This document shows, piece by piece, positions 8,464 through 17,793 of a DNA stretch of 48,084 bases. The stretch is from Clostridia bacterium (GTDB lineage Bacteria > Bacillota > Clostridia > Christensenellales > CAG-138): contig JAFXVP010000029.1 of the NCBI GenBank assembly GCA_017524445.1, positions 1 through 48,084 of the forward strand. The letters run 5' to 3'. Below the pieces are notes generated by a model. The model searched no databases and was not told the DNA's origin. It saw only the letters and a program-made list of their open reading frames with translations. The position numbers and the translations under genes were made by a program. Within the stretch, counting starts at the first letter, position 1. Every line of letters starts with the position of its first letter.

Positions 8464-9870
8464 CTACCAAACCTGCCAGCGCCAGACAAAGGCAAGAAGA
8501 TACAGGACCGAAAGCGGCACGAGAACGACCGCCGCGGCGATCCTCTGCCAACGCTTTTCGGTGACGGCGGCAAGCATCATGGCAACGACCGGCATGGAAA
8601 GCAGATAGCGCGGACCGGACAAAAGCCACGTCGCGCCGATCGCGATCACAAAATAGCCGATGAACCACGACGCGTAGCTCGGACGCAGCTTTTTCGACGT
8701 GAAGGCAAAGAGCCCGAGCGTGCCGAAATACCACAGAACGTTCGGCAGCCAAAGCCCGAAGACGTTCTCGGTATTGCCGTCGCGGACCGCCTCGCTGAAA
8801 TAGCTCGTCTGATACGACGCAGTGTTGAAGAACCATCCGAGATGCTGGCTCCACCACCGGTGCTGATACGTCAGAAACTGCAGGGGATTGCCGGACACGG
8901 TGCGGTTGATCCACACATACGCAAGAAAGCCGACCGGCACGAACAGCACGGAGAGCGCGCCGAGCGTCCACTTCTTCCGCCCGCAATGCGGTTTCGGGAA
9001 CGCGTGGACCCATTCGAGCACCAACGGCGCGACGAGCAGCAGCCCGACTGTGCGCGTAAACGCGCAGTACGCGCCGAGAAGCCCCGCTATGAGATACCGT
9101 TTTTTGCGGAAGCAATACAGCGCGGACAATGCGAGCAACAGATAGAGCGATTCGCTCATCGGCGCGATAAAGAAGAACCCACCCGGCAGCAGCAGAAGCA
9201 TCACGACCGTGCGCAGCGCGTTCCTGTGACCGCGGTCGAGCCGCATGAGCCGATACAGCACGCAGCATGCCGCGGGAAACGCCGCAAAGGATACGAGCAA
9301 CCCCGCAACGACGTCGTTTCCGAGGATGCGGTACACGGGATAGACGGCAAGCGGATACCCCGGCAAAAAGACGAGCTGCACGACGCGTCCGACGTCGTCG
9401 CCATTTTGGAACCACTCCTCCGTCGTTTCGAGAAAGCTCTTCGGCACGTACCATTCGCGCGTGATGTCGAGATAGTGTCCGCTGTCGAGGCAGCGCCAGA
9501 ACTCGATCGCGCCGCGGAACGTGAAGCCGTTTCCGTAACGCACGGACAGCGCGAGCGTGACGAGCCCGAAAAGAAGGATCTCAACCGCGACAGCAAGCGC
9601 CGCAACGCCGAGCACGGCAAGCCGCGGCTCCTCGTCCGCGGGCAGCGCGTCCGTACGGTCCTTCCAGAACGCCATCCATTCGGGAACGAAGCGCAGGCAG
9701 CCGAGGATGAACAGAATACAGGCAAATGCCGCCGCGATCAGTCCCGCCGCATCCGGCTGCTCTGTGAAAACCCAGTATAAATACGCCGCAAGCAGCACAA
9801 GGACGCCTGCCCCGGAGATGATCCATGCGGGAAGATTCTGTTTGATCTGTTCTTTGGTTTCCGGCTTCAT
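8464..9870 (-). CDS. GT-C type integral-membrane glycosyltransferase (PIG-V-like mannosyltransferase)
   Basis: 468 residues with about ten or more hydrophobic helices. The first extracytoplasmic loop carries FWRCLDSGHYLDITREWY, with Asp129 and His132; a WD.xHY-type motif in this loop is the hallmark of PIG-V/GT-C mannosyltransferases, which use lipid-linked sugar donors. A second loop has LPGYPLAVYPVYR. The role is probably transfer of a sugar to a surface glycan or lipid; substrate cannot be told. It is transcribed alone, with GGAG/AAGG sites upstream and a promoter at 9899-9928. Stop is TAG. No clear terminator is seen before the ylxM promoter. Confidence 0.75.
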   Translation of the reverse strand: MKPETKEQIKQNLPAWIISGAGVLVLLAAYLYWVFTEQPDAAGLIAAAFACILFILGCLRFVPEWMAFWKDRTDALPADEEPRLAVLGVAALAVAVEILLFGLVTLALSVRYGNGFTFRGAIEFWRCLDSGHYLDITREWYVPKSFLETTEEWFQNGDDVGRVVQLVFLPGYPLAVYPVYRILGNDVVAGLLVSFAAFPAACCVLYRLMRLDRGHRNALRTVVMLLLLPGGFFFIAPMSESLYLLLALSALYCFRKKRYLIAGLLGAYCAFTRTVGLLLVAPLVLEWVHAFPKPHCGRKKWTLGALSVLFVPVGFLAYVWINRTVSGNPLQFLTYQHRWWSQHLGWFFNTASYQTSYFSEAVRDGNTENVFGLWLPNVLWYFGTLGLFAFTSKKLRPSYASWFIGYFVIAIGATWLLSGPRYLLSMPVVAMMLAAVTEKRWQRIAAAVVLVPLSVLYLLAFVWRWQVW

Positions 9871-9898
9871 GATCCTGCCTTCTTCTCTCCTTTCATAC

Positions 9899-9928
9899 AG
9901 TATACCACATCGGACGCCGTCGCTTCAA
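9899..9928 (-). promoter_or_regulatory. Probable promoter of the membrane glycosyltransferase
   Basis: Minus strand TTGAAG (9928-9923), 18 nt, TATACT (9904-9899). The leader is about 22 nt and contains a purine-rich ribosome-binding region. Confidence 0.5.
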
Positions 9929-10049
9929 GCCCGTGCGGGAAAGTTTACGAACGCAAAGATTCACATCTTTTCCACATTCCATACGCGCAAAACGTGCTAT
10001 AATAAGGATATTATAATGGGATGTATGTTCCCGCGAACGGAGATCCGCC

Positions 10050-13000
10050 ATGTTTGCAAAATTCAGCGTCAAAAAACCGTTTACCGTGCTCGTCGTCGTC
10101 GTGCTCGTTCTGGTGCTCGGCTACGTTTCCGTGGGCAAGATGACGCCGGATCTTCTGCCGGACATGAGCTTCCCGTACATCGTCCTGTTCACCACCTATC
10201 CCGGCGCGTCTCCGGAGGAGGTCGAGGCGACCGTTACAAAACCGCTCGAACAGTCGATGGCGTCGCTCGATCACATCAAGTCAATCACATCCAGAAGCAG
10301 CGAAAACCTCTCCGTCGTGTACCTGACGTTCGAGGACGGCACCGACGTCGACATGGCGTCGATCGACGTACAGAAAGCGCTCGGCATGGTGACCGCCTCG
10401 TGGGACGAGATCATCGGCACGCCGATCATGATGGAGTTGAGCTCCGACCTCATCCCGGTCACCGTCGCCGCCGTTTACGCAAAGGATATGGATCAGCTCG
10501 CGCTGTCCGCGTTCATCTCGGACACGCTGCTGCCGAGGCTTGAGGGCGTTGCGGGCGTCGCCTCGGTCACGACCTCCGGGCTCATCGAACGGCAGGTGGA
10601 GATCACGCTGGACGACAATAAGATCGACGTGCTGAACGAGCGTCTCTACGCCGCGATCGACGAGGAGTTCGAAAGCGCGACAAAGGAGCTCGATGAAGCG
10701 CGGGAAAAGGTCAAGGAGGGCGAAGCCGAGCTTTCGGAAAACCGCGACAAGCTCGCCGAAGGGCAGGACGAGCTCGACAAGGGACGCCAGCAGGCGGGCT
10801 ATCAGTTCGGCAAGGCGGAACAGGAATTGAACGAAGCGGACGAGCAGCTCACCGCCGCGATCGCGGAGCTCAACACGCAGCACGACGCGCTGACCGCGCA
10901 GCTTGAAGCCGCCAATTCCATGCGCACGCAGCTTCTGGCGATCGAATACTCCATTCAGACGCTGGAAACAGGCAAGTCCATGTTCGATCAATCGATCGCG
11001 GCGATCGAAAACGATCCGTCCCTGACGGACGCGCAGAAGGAGAACTATATCAACGCGATCAAATCGAGCGAGGAATATCGCTCGATCGAGGACGGTCTTG
11101 CGGAGATCGACGCGCAGCTTGCGGAAAACGGCATGACGCGCGCGGATCTCGGCGAATCGATCGAGCAGCTCGACACGGCAATCTCACAGCTTGAAGAGGG
11201 GCTCGCGACCGTCGACGAGCTTCTTTCGCAGGCGGAAAGCGGCAAGCTCGACCTCGAAAACGGACGCGATGAGCTGAACCGACAGAAGGGCATCGTCTAT
11301 GGAAAGCTGAACGAAGCACAAAACGCGATCGACCAGGGCAAAGCGGCGCTCGAGCTCGGCGAAAAGGAGCTCGAGGCGGGCAAGACGCAGCTTGAGCAGG
11401 CGGAACAGGCGGCTGCCGATCAGCTTGCGGCTGCGAAGGACACGGCAAACCTGCACAAAATTCTCACGAAGGACATGATTGCAAAGCTGCTCTCCGCGCA
11501 GAACTTCTCCATGCCTGCGGGTTATCTCAACGAGGACGGGTCGCAATGGCTTGTCTCCGTCGGCGACGAGATCGAGGGCGTGCAGGTCCTCGAACAGATC
11601 CCGCTGTTCTCCCCCGGCGTCGGTTCGCTCGACACGATCGTGCTCGGCGATATCGCTTCCGTTCGCATCACGGACAACTCCGGCAGCACCTACGCGAAGA
11701 TCAACGGCGAAAACGGCGTGCTGCTCTCGTTCTCGAAGCAGTCCTCCTACGCCACCGCGACCGTTTCCGACAGCATCGAAAGCCGCTTCCGCGAGCTTGA
11801 GGAGATCTATCCGGGTCTTTCCTTCACCTCGCTGATGAGCCAGGGCGATTTCATCCATATGGCGATCTCGTCTGTCGTGGAAAATCTGCTGATCGGCGCG
11901 GTACTCGCGATCCTGATCCTGTTCCTGTTCCTGCGCGATCTGCGCCCGACGCTGACCGTCGCGATCTCGATCCCGGTCTCGGTACTGTTCGCGCTCGTGC
12001 TGATGTACTTCTCCGGCGTCACGATGAACGTCATTTCGATGTCCGGTCTTGCCATCGGCATCGGCATGCTCGTCGACAACTCGATCGTCGTCATTGAAAA
12101 CATCTACCGTCTGCGCAGCGAAGGCGTGCCCGTCAAGGAGGCCGCCGTGCAGGGCGTCAGGGAGGTCGCCGGCGCGATCACCGCGTCGACGCTCACCACC
12201 ATCTGCGTGTTCGTGCCGATCCTGTTCGTGCAGGGGCTGACGCGGCAGATCTTTATGGACATGGTTCTGACCGTCACCTACTCGCTGCTCGCAAGTCTGA
12301 TCGTCGCCATGACGGTCATCCCCGCGACGGTCACGGGGCTTCTGCGCCGTCCGGTCAAACCGCAGGGCAAGACCCGGCAAAAGCTGATGGCGGCGTTTGA
12401 AAAGGCGCTGCGCTTCACGCTTCGGCACCGCGCGGTCGCGCTGCTCCTTGCGCTTCTCATCCTCGCCGGCTCGGCTTGGGCGGTCATCCGCCGCGGATTC
12501 GTCATGTTCCCCGAAAGCGGCGGCAAGCAGATCTCGGTCTCGGTCCCGCTTGAAAAGGGCACGACCTTTGCGGAAGCAACGGAGATCGCCGACGAATTCA
12601 TGGAGATCATGTACACCGTGCCGGGGCTCACCGACGCAGGCGGCATGCTCGGCAGCGGCGTCGTTTCGATCCTCGGTCTATCCGGCGGCGGGCAGAACGC
12701 GAACGTAAGTGAACTCACGATCTACGCGCTGATCGACGAAAAAAGCGAGCTTTCGAGCATCACGATCCGCAACAGCATCGACGAAGCGCTGTCCCCGCTG
12801 AAAGCCGAACACCCGTACACGATCGCGGGTATGAGCACGATGAGCTTCTCGACCTCGATGTCCGGCGACGATATCTCGATCAAGCTGTACGCAAACGATC
12901 TTTCCGCGCTGTCCGAAACGTCGGAACGGATCGCGGAGGCGCTGCGCGGCGTCGATGGGATCAAGGAGGTCGACAGCGGCGTCGAGGAAACGACGCCGAC

Positions 13001-14000
13001 GCTGCACGTCTCCGTCGACAAGGAAAAGGCGGCAGCGCATGGGCTGACCGTCGCCGAGACGTATCTGAAGCTTGCGGATGTGCTGAAGAGCACCGCGGCC
13101 TCCACCTCCGTCTCCTCGACGACGACCGCGCTGGACGTTTCGGTCATTGCGGATTCGGGCGTGCCGCACTCCAAGGCGGAGCTTGAAAACATTGAATTCA
13201 CCGTCACACGGCTCGATCAGTCGGTCGAGACCGTAAAGCTGAAAGACATCGCTTCGATCACGGAAACGACCACGCTCGCCTCGATCTCGCGTATCGATCA
13301 GCGGCGCTGCGTCATGATCACTGCGACGCTCGACGAGGGCAGAAACGTCACGCTCGTGAGCCGCGACGTGCAGAAAGCGGTCGACGCAATCCCGCTGTCC
13401 GCGGGCTGTACGCTCGTGTACGACGGGCAGAACGAATCGATCAACAGCGCTCTTAAGGACCTTCTCTGGATGCTTGCGCTCGGCGTTCTGATCATCTATC
13501 TCATCATGGTCGCGCAGTTCCAGTCGCTGCTCTCCCCGTTCATCGTGATCGGCACCGTGCCGCTTGCGTTCGCGGGCGGGTTCATCGCGCTGTGGATCAC
13601 CGGCGCGGAGATCGGCATCGTCCCGATGATCGGCTTCATCATGCTCGTCGGCATCGCGGTCAACAACGGTATCGTGCTTGTCGACTGTGCGAACCGCTTC
13701 CGCGACGAAGGTATGGGCAAGCGCGACGCGATCGTCAAGGCGACCGTGATCCGCCTGCGTCCCGTGCTGATGACCGCGCTCACCACGATCCTGGGTCTCT
13801 TACCGCTTGCGATCGGCTTCGGCACCGGCGCGGAGATCGTGCAGCCGGTCGCGGTCGTGTGCATCGGCGGTCTGACCTACGCGACGCTGACGACGGCGTT
13901 CATCATCCCCGTCCTCTACGATATCTTCCGCCGCGACAAAAAGCCGGAGCCGGAACCCGCCGCGGTACCCGCACCGGAACTGCAGCCCGAAAACGCATAA
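10050..14000 (+). CDS. RND-family (HAE1/AcrB-like) efflux permease with a long coiled-coil insertion
   Basis: 1316 residues. RND frame: TM1 near 10-30, a first periplasmic-type domain (PGASPEEVEATVTKPLE), helices ~610-800, a second extracytoplasmic domain and a final helix set ~1140-1290. TM4 motif GMLVDNSIVVIEN has Asp676-Asn677 where AcrB has Asp-Asp, so one proton-relay acid is replaced. Between ~205 and ~455 lies a long Glu/Lys/Gln-rich coiled coil absent from proteobacterial AcrB but known in Gram-positive RND exporters. The tail is Pro/Glu rich. No membrane-fusion or outer-membrane partner gene is adjacent, as expected for a monoderm cell. GGAG lies 8 nt before the ATG. Substrate unknown; drug or lipid export is inferred. 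Confidence 0.9.
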   Translation: MFAKFSVKKPFTVLVVVVLVLVLGYVSVGKMTPDLLPDMSFPYIVLFTTYPGASPEEVEATVTKPLEQSMASLDHIKSITSRSSENLSVVYLTFEDGTDVDMASIDVQKALGMVTASWDEIIGTPIMMELSSDLIPVTVAAVYAKDMDQLALSAFISDTLLPRLEGVAGVASVTTSGLIERQVEITLDDNKIDVLNERLYAAIDEEFESATKELDEAREKVKEGEAELSENRDKLAEGQDELDKGRQQAGYQFGKAEQELNEADEQLTAAIAELNTQHDALTAQLEAANSMRTQLLAIEYSIQTLETGKSMFDQSIAAIENDPSLTDAQKENYINAIKSSEEYRSIEDGLAEIDAQLAENGMTRADLGESIEQLDTAISQLEEGLATVDELLSQAESGKLDLENGRDELNRQKGIVYGKLNEAQNAIDQGKAALELGEKELEAGKTQLEQAEQAAADQLAAAKDTANLHKILTKDMIAKLLSAQNFSMPAGYLNEDGSQWLVSVGDEIEGVQVLEQIPLFSPGVGSLDTIVLGDIASVRITDNSGSTYAKINGENGVLLSFSKQSSYATATVSDSIESRFRELEEIYPGLSFTSLMSQGDFIHMAISSVVENLLIGAVLAILILFLFLRDLRPTLTVAISIPVSVLFALVLMYFSGVTMNVISMSGLAIGIGMLVDNSIVVIENIYRLRSEGVPVKEAAVQGVREVAGAITASTLTTICVFVPILFVQGLTRQIFMDMVLTVTYSLLASLIVAMTVIPATVTGLLRRPVKPQGKTRQKLMAAFEKALRFTLRHRAVALLLALLILAGSAWAVIRRGFVMFPESGGKQISVSVPLEKGTTFAEATEIADEFMEIMYTVPGLTDAGGMLGSGVVSILGLSGGGQNANVSELTIYALIDEKSELSSITIRNSIDEALSPLKAEHPYTIAGMSTMSFSTSMSGDDISIKLYANDLSALSETSERIAEALRGVDGIKEVDSGVEETTPTLHVSVDKEKAAAHGLTVAETYLKLADVLKSTAASTSVSSTTTALDVSVIADSGVPHSKAELENIEFTVTRLDQSVETVKLKDIASITETTTLASISRIDQRRCVMITATLDEGRNVTLVSRDVQKAVDAIPLSAGCTLVYDGQNESINSALKDLLWMLALGVLIIYLIMVAQFQSLLSPFIVIGTVPLAFAGGFIALWITGAEIGIVPMIGFIMLVGIAVNNGIVLVDCANRFRDEGMGKRDAIVKATVIRLRPVLMTALTTILGLLPLAIGFGTGAEIVQPVAVVCIGGLTYATLTTAFIIPVLYDIFRRDKKPEPEPAAVPAPELQPENA

Positions 14001-14002
14001 CC

Positions 14003-14048
14003 AAAAACACGGCAGGGATCGGAAAACTCCGATCCCTGTTCTGTTTTT
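14003..14048. terminator. Bidirectional terminator between the RND exporter and dnaB
   Basis: CAGGGATCGGA (14013-14023) and TCCGATCCCTG (14028-14038) form an 11-bp stem with T-runs on both strands. It serves the convergent genes on both sides. Confidence 0.88.
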
Positions 14049-14052
14049 GGAT

Positions 14053-15393
14053 TTACCGGTCTTCCTCCGCCAATGTCCGGAAGCGCGTGTACTCGCCCTG
14101 GAAGACGAGCTTGCAGGTTTCGATGGGGCCGTGACGGTTTTTCGCCACGATCGCTTCGCTCTCGGGACCCGCCGTTTCGTCGTATACGGCGGCACGGTAC
14201 AGGAGGATGACCATATCCGCGTCCTGCTCGATCGAGCCGGATTCGCGAAGGTCACTGATCATCGGTCGGTGATCCTGCCGCATTTCGGGTCCGCGGTTCA
14301 ACTGCGAAAGCAGAATGATCGGCAGATCGAGCTCACGCGCGAGCAGCTTCATGGCGCGGGTCATGTCGGAGATCTCCTGCTGCCGGTTGTCGTTCTTGCG
14401 GTTGCCGTTTCCCGTGCCCTGCATCAGCTGCATATAGTCGATGATAACGAGGTCCAGTCCCTGCTGTGCCTTCAATCTTCTGCACTTCGAACGGATGCTC
14501 GCGACCGTCGCGCCTGCGGAGTCGTCGATATAGAGCTTACTTGCCTGCAGCGGTGCGGACGCTTCCATGAGCCGCTGCATCTCGGTATTGTCCAGAGAGC
14601 CGTCCTTGATCTTCTGCGAGTCGACGGACGCCTCTGTGCACATGATGCGCATCATCAGCTGTTCCTTGCTCATTTCGAGCGAGAACACGGCGACGGCGCG
14701 GTTGTCATGCAGCGCCGCGTACTGCGCGATGTTCATGGCAAACGCGGATTTGCCCATCGCCGGACGCGCCGCCAGAATGATGAGATCGCTCTTCTGCAGC
14801 CCGTTCGTGAGCCGGTCGAGCTTCGAAAAGCCCGTCGCGATGCCGGTGAGCTTGCCCTTGCGGTTGACGATCTCGCCGATCTGGAAGATCGTATTCGGCA
14901 CGATGTCGATCGCGGGCGTCAGCGTATCCTCCGTCTTGCGCATGGAGATGTCGTAGATCTTGCGCTCGGCGTCGTTTAAGGAGTCCTCCACGTCGCGGCG
15001 GTCGTTCATGCCGTCGCGGATCATGTCGTTGCCGACGCGGACGAGCGCACGCTTGATGCTGTGCTCCTCGACGATCTTGCCGTAATGCTGCACGTTCGCG
15101 GTCGTCGGCACGAAGCTCATGAGTTCGGTGAGGTACACGAGCCCGCCGGCGCTTTCGAGCTTGCCGGCGCGTTCGAGCGCGTTCGAAACCGTCACGACGT
15201 CGACGCCGTTGCCCGCCTGCCGGATCGTGCGCATGGCTTCAAAGATGCTCGCGTGCGCATCCTGATAAAAGTCATCCGGTTTTAACTGCTCCAGCATGGA
15301 ATCGAGCGCGCTTTCGTCCAACAGCATCGCGCCGAGAACCGAGCGTTCCGCTTCTATGCTGTGCGGCAGGGATTCAATCGTTGTTTGTTCCAT
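14053..15393 (-). CDS. dnaB: Replicative DNA helicase DnaB (DnaC in Bacillus)
   Basis: 446 residues, normal length. The N-terminal DnaB domain (~8-110, starting LPHSIEAERSVLGAMLL) leads to a RecA-like domain with Walker A ARPAMGKSA (209-217), Walker B with Asp319 in VIIDYMQLM, and a C-terminal SQLNRGPEMR/DLRESGSIEQDAD stretch. It is the hexameric helicase at the fork. The ATG follows the rplI TAA with no gap and its GAGG lies inside rplI. No intein is present. The yybS-gdpP-rplI-dnaB order matches Bacillus. Confidence 0.98.
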   Translation of the reverse strand: MEQTTIESLPHSIEAERSVLGAMLLDESALDSMLEQLKPDDFYQDAHASIFEAMRTIRQAGNGVDVVTVSNALERAGKLESAGGLVYLTELMSFVPTTANVQHYGKIVEEHSIKRALVRVGNDMIRDGMNDRRDVEDSLNDAERKIYDISMRKTEDTLTPAIDIVPNTIFQIGEIVNRKGKLTGIATGFSKLDRLTNGLQKSDLIILAARPAMGKSAFAMNIAQYAALHDNRAVAVFSLEMSKEQLMMRIMCTEASVDSQKIKDGSLDNTEMQRLMEASAPLQASKLYIDDSAGATVASIRSKCRRLKAQQGLDLVIIDYMQLMQGTGNGNRKNDNRQQEISDMTRAMKLLARELDLPIILLSQLNRGPEMRQDHRPMISDLRESGSIEQDADMVILLYRAAVYDETAGPESEAIVAKNRHGPIETCKLVFQGEYTRFRTLAEEDR

Positions 15394-15834
15394 TTATTCC
15401 TCTACGATCACTTTTACGGTCACCGAAATGCCCTCGAACAGGCTGAGCTTTGCGGTATATTCGCCGAGCGCGCGGATCGGATCGACCGAGATCTTCTTCT
15501 TGTCCACGTCCACGCCCTTCTGTTCCTTCAATGCCGCGGCGATCTCCTTGCCGGAAACGGTGCCGAACAGCTTGCCGTTCTCACCGACGCGCGCCTTCAC
15601 GTGGATGGAGTGTCCCTCCAGCGCCTGCGCCGTCTCACGCGCTTTGATGCCTGCCGTAAACTTTCTGTGCTGCGCGGCGCTCTTCTGAATGTTCGCCGCG
15701 TTGATCGCCTGCGCATCTGCGGGCTCCGCCATCTTCCGGGGAAGCAAAAAGTTTCGCGCGTAGCCGTCGCTGACGTTGATCACTTCGCCCTTCTTGCCGC
15801 TGCCCTTTACGTCTTCCAAAAGCAATACCTTCAT
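15394..15834 (-). CDS. rplI: 50S ribosomal protein L9
   Basis: 146-residue L9: N-terminal RNA-binding domain [17 protein letters not shown] with the signature [13 protein letters not shown], a central helix, and a C-terminal domain from ~75. It protrudes from the L1 stalk base of the large subunit. It sits 18 nt after gdpP and abuts dnaB. Confidence 0.98.
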   Translation of the reverse strand: MKVLLLEDVKGSGKKGEVINVSDGYARNFLLPRKMAEPADAQAINAANIQKSAAQHRKFTAGIKARETAQALEGHSIHVKARVGENGKLFGTVSGKEIAAALKEQKGVDVDKKKISVDPIRALGEYTAKLSLFEGISVTVKVIVEE

Positions 15835-15852
15835 CGTCCGTTCCGTCCTTTC

Positions 15853-16797
15853 TTATCTCTCGGGATTCTCTGTTTCATACCAGTCGATCGCTTCTTCAAG
15901 CTTTGCAAGCGCCTCATCCGAGGTCGCGCCTTTCAGCTGCGCGCCCGCCATCGTGAGGTGTCCGCCGCCTCCCAGCCGTTCGAGGATGACCTGTACGTTG
16001 ATCTGTCCGTAGCTTCTGCCGGAGATGGCGACCTGCTCGTCGGTCTCCGCAAGCACGAACGCTGCGTAGACGCCGCGAATGCCTAAGAGTTCATCCGCCG
16101 CCTGCGCCGCTAAAAGCTGACTGTCCGGCGCGTTCTTATCGCACATCGAGATCGCAATGCCGCTCCTGCGGATCTTCGCGCGTTCAACGACGTTTGCGCA
16201 GCGCACGTAGCTTTCGTAATCGTTCTGGAACATCTGCTTGACCGAGCTCAGGTCCGCGCCGTTGCGGCGGAGGTACCCTGCCGCGTCGAACGTGCGCGAG
16301 CCGACGTTGAACGCAAACTGCTTCGTGTCGACCGTAATGCCGGCAAGCAGCGCGCTGCAGGTGAACGCCGAGGGCTTCACGCTGTCCGCAAAGTACTGCA
16401 TGACCTCGGTCACCATCTCGCTCGCGCTCGACGCGCGCGTTTCGAGGTAGTGCAGCGTCGCGTTGTCGATATAGTCCGCGCTGCGGCGGTGATGGTCGAT
16501 GAGCACGATATGCTCCGTCATCTTGAGAAGCTGCGGCGCGACTGTGACCGACGCGCGCTGCGTGTCCACCACGACGAGCACCGAATTCTCCCGCATCATC
16601 TCCGCCGCCTGTTCCGGCGTGATGATCAGCGAGCCCGCGCCGGAGCGTTCAAGTGTAACGACCGCGTCCTCGATTGTGGTGTTCACCGCGTCGAGCACGA
16701 TATAGGCGTGCGCGCCGACGTGATTCGCACAGGTCACGACGCCGAGCGCCGCGCCGATGCAGTCCATGTCGGAATTGCGGTGGCCCATGATGAACAC
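15853..16797 (-). CDS. gdpP: GdpP C-terminal part: DHH/DHHA1 cyclic-di-AMP phosphodiesterase domain (behind an in-frame TAG)
   Basis: 314 residues from a GTG. All DHH-family motifs are intact: GHRNSDMD, VVVDTQ, DHH in LIDHHRR, VDTKQF and the DHHA1 GGGGH. This domain hydrolyses c-di-AMP to pApA using Mn. The coding frame continues without a break upstream to the TAG at 16878-16876 and, beyond it, into the PAS/GGDEF part. The intervening 26 codons (HDPRQSRVKARLFSKALYQL onward) match the normal GdpP linker. The GTG at 16797 has no Shine-Dalgarno and falls within the first DHH strand, so independent initiation there is doubtful. Ends 18 nt before rplI. Confidence 0.85.
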   Translation of the reverse strand: MFIMGHRNSDMDCIGAALGVVTCANHVGAHAYIVLDAVNTTIEDAVVTLERSGAGSLIITPEQAAEMMRENSVLVVVDTQRASVTVAPQLLKMTEHIVLIDHHRRSADYIDNATLHYLETRASSASEMVTEVMQYFADSVKPSAFTCSALLAGITVDTKQFAFNVGSRTFDAAGYLRRNGADLSSVKQMFQNDYESYVRCANVVERAKIRRSGIAISMCDKNAPDSQLLAAQAADELLGIRGVYAAFVLAETDEQVAISGRSYGQINVQVILERLGGGGHLTMAGAQLKGATSDEALAKLEEAIDWYETENPER

Positions 16798-16875
16798 GTC
16801 GCCGCTGTTTTCAAACAGCTGATAGAGCGCCTTCGAGAACAGCCTTGCCTTGACGCGCGACTGCCGCGGATCGTG

Positions 16876-17793
16876 CTACCGTTTCCCGCCGAAGAAGCGG
16901 TAATCCGTGCCGTCCTTGACCACGACCTGATCGCCGCCGCGGCCAAGCGCGAGCTCCAGCGCGCGGCGCGCGTCCTGCTCAGACTGACTGAGCCGCGGCG
17001 CAATGCCGCATCCCATCGACAGCGACACCGTCGAGGACGAGCCCGTATCGATCCGGTGTGCCTGCTCTAAAAGCGTGAATTTTTCCTGTTCAAGCTGCTG
17101 CATCTGCTTTGCTTCAAGCACCAGAATGAACCGTCCGTTGTCATAGCGGCGGTAGAGCCCGCCGAGGCGTTTGGAAAGGTCCGCGATCAGCCGTTCGACC
17201 TCCGCAAGCACCGCCGTGCTGTGGATCTGCGTGTCGCTCAAAAGCTCCTCATAGTTGTCGACCAGGATCATCGCCACGTACGGGCGCTGTTCGGTATACA
17301 GCCGCTGATAATGCGCCGCTTCCGTGCGGTCGAGCCAGTACTGCAGTACGAGCTTTTTTTCCTTCTCGCGCTTCACGAGCATGTTCATGACCTGGAAATT
17401 ACTGCCGTTCAGCTCGATCTGCAGCGTGCGGATCGGGTTCTTCCCGTCAAACTCCGGCACCACGTCGTGCACGTCCTGTCCGTCGAACAGCGACGCAAAC
17501 GCGTTGTTGCGCCAGGTGATCCGCCCTGCAAGGTCCACGATCGCGCACGGAATGGAAATATTGCCGGCAAGCAGGGACACCGCACTGTCGTTCTCACGGA
17601 AGACGCGATCCATCTTTGCCTGCTGTTTTTTGGAAATGCGATAGAGCAGCAGCGCCATGATCCCAAGCCATAAAAGCCCTGTGCCGAGCACCGCAAGCGC
17701 AATATAATACTGCTTTGTAAAGAGCGCGACCGCTCCCGCGCCGAGCGCGACGATCGCGCCGAATGCAATCAGGATCCCTCCGTATTGTTTCAT
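16876..17793 (-). CDS. gdpP: GdpP N-terminal part: membrane anchor, PAS-like and degenerate GGDEF domains, ended by TAG
   Basis: 305 residues from ATG 17793 (GGAG 7 nt upstream; ATGA overlap with the yybS stop). Two N-terminal helices (~5-60), a PAS-like domain (~75-150, AIVDLAGRITWRNNAFASLF) and a degenerate GGDEF domain ending with the GdpP-typical ALGRGGDQVVVK. The frame then stops at TAG (16878-16876) after YRFFGGKR, exactly where GdpP normally runs into its DHH domain. Read through, the protein would be 646 residues, near the usual ~650-660. TAG also ends trmD, the glycosyltransferase and the LytTR gene, so it is normally a stop here. Either a nonsense mutation, a sequence error, or readthrough. 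Confidence 0.85.
   Translation of the reverse strand: MKQYGGILIAFGAIVALGAGAVALFTKQYYIALAVLGTGLLWLGIMALLLYRISKKQQAKMDRVFRENDSAVSLLAGNISIPCAIVDLAGRITWRNNAFASLFDGQDVHDVVPEFDGKNPIRTLQIELNGSNFQVMNMLVKREKEKKLVLQYWLDRTEAAHYQRLYTEQRPYVAMILVDNYEELLSDTQIHSTAVLAEVERLIADLSKRLGGLYRRYDNGRFILVLEAKQMQQLEQEKFTLLEQAHRIDTGSSSTVSLSMGCGIAPRLSQSEQDARRALELALGRGGDQVVVKDGTDYRFFGGKR

Noticed and set aside
8842..9780. Long plus-strand reading frame opposite the glycosyltransferase gene
   Set aside because: Arg/His/Glu-rich translation typical of the antisense of a GC-rich gene; the minus-strand frame is a clear membrane enzyme.
9998..10017. Two TATAAT-like boxes before the RND exporter
   Set aside because: One of them is probably the -10, but neither has a recognisable -35, so I do not list a promoter.
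11184..12428. Minus-strand frame inside the RND exporter gene
   Set aside because: His/Arg/Asp-rich shadow of the coiled-coil and helix coding sequence; no family features.
16876..16878. TAG recoding as a genetic-code change
   Set aside because: trmD, the 8464 glycosyltransferase and the LytTR gene all end in TAG at the expected length, so TAG works as a stop.
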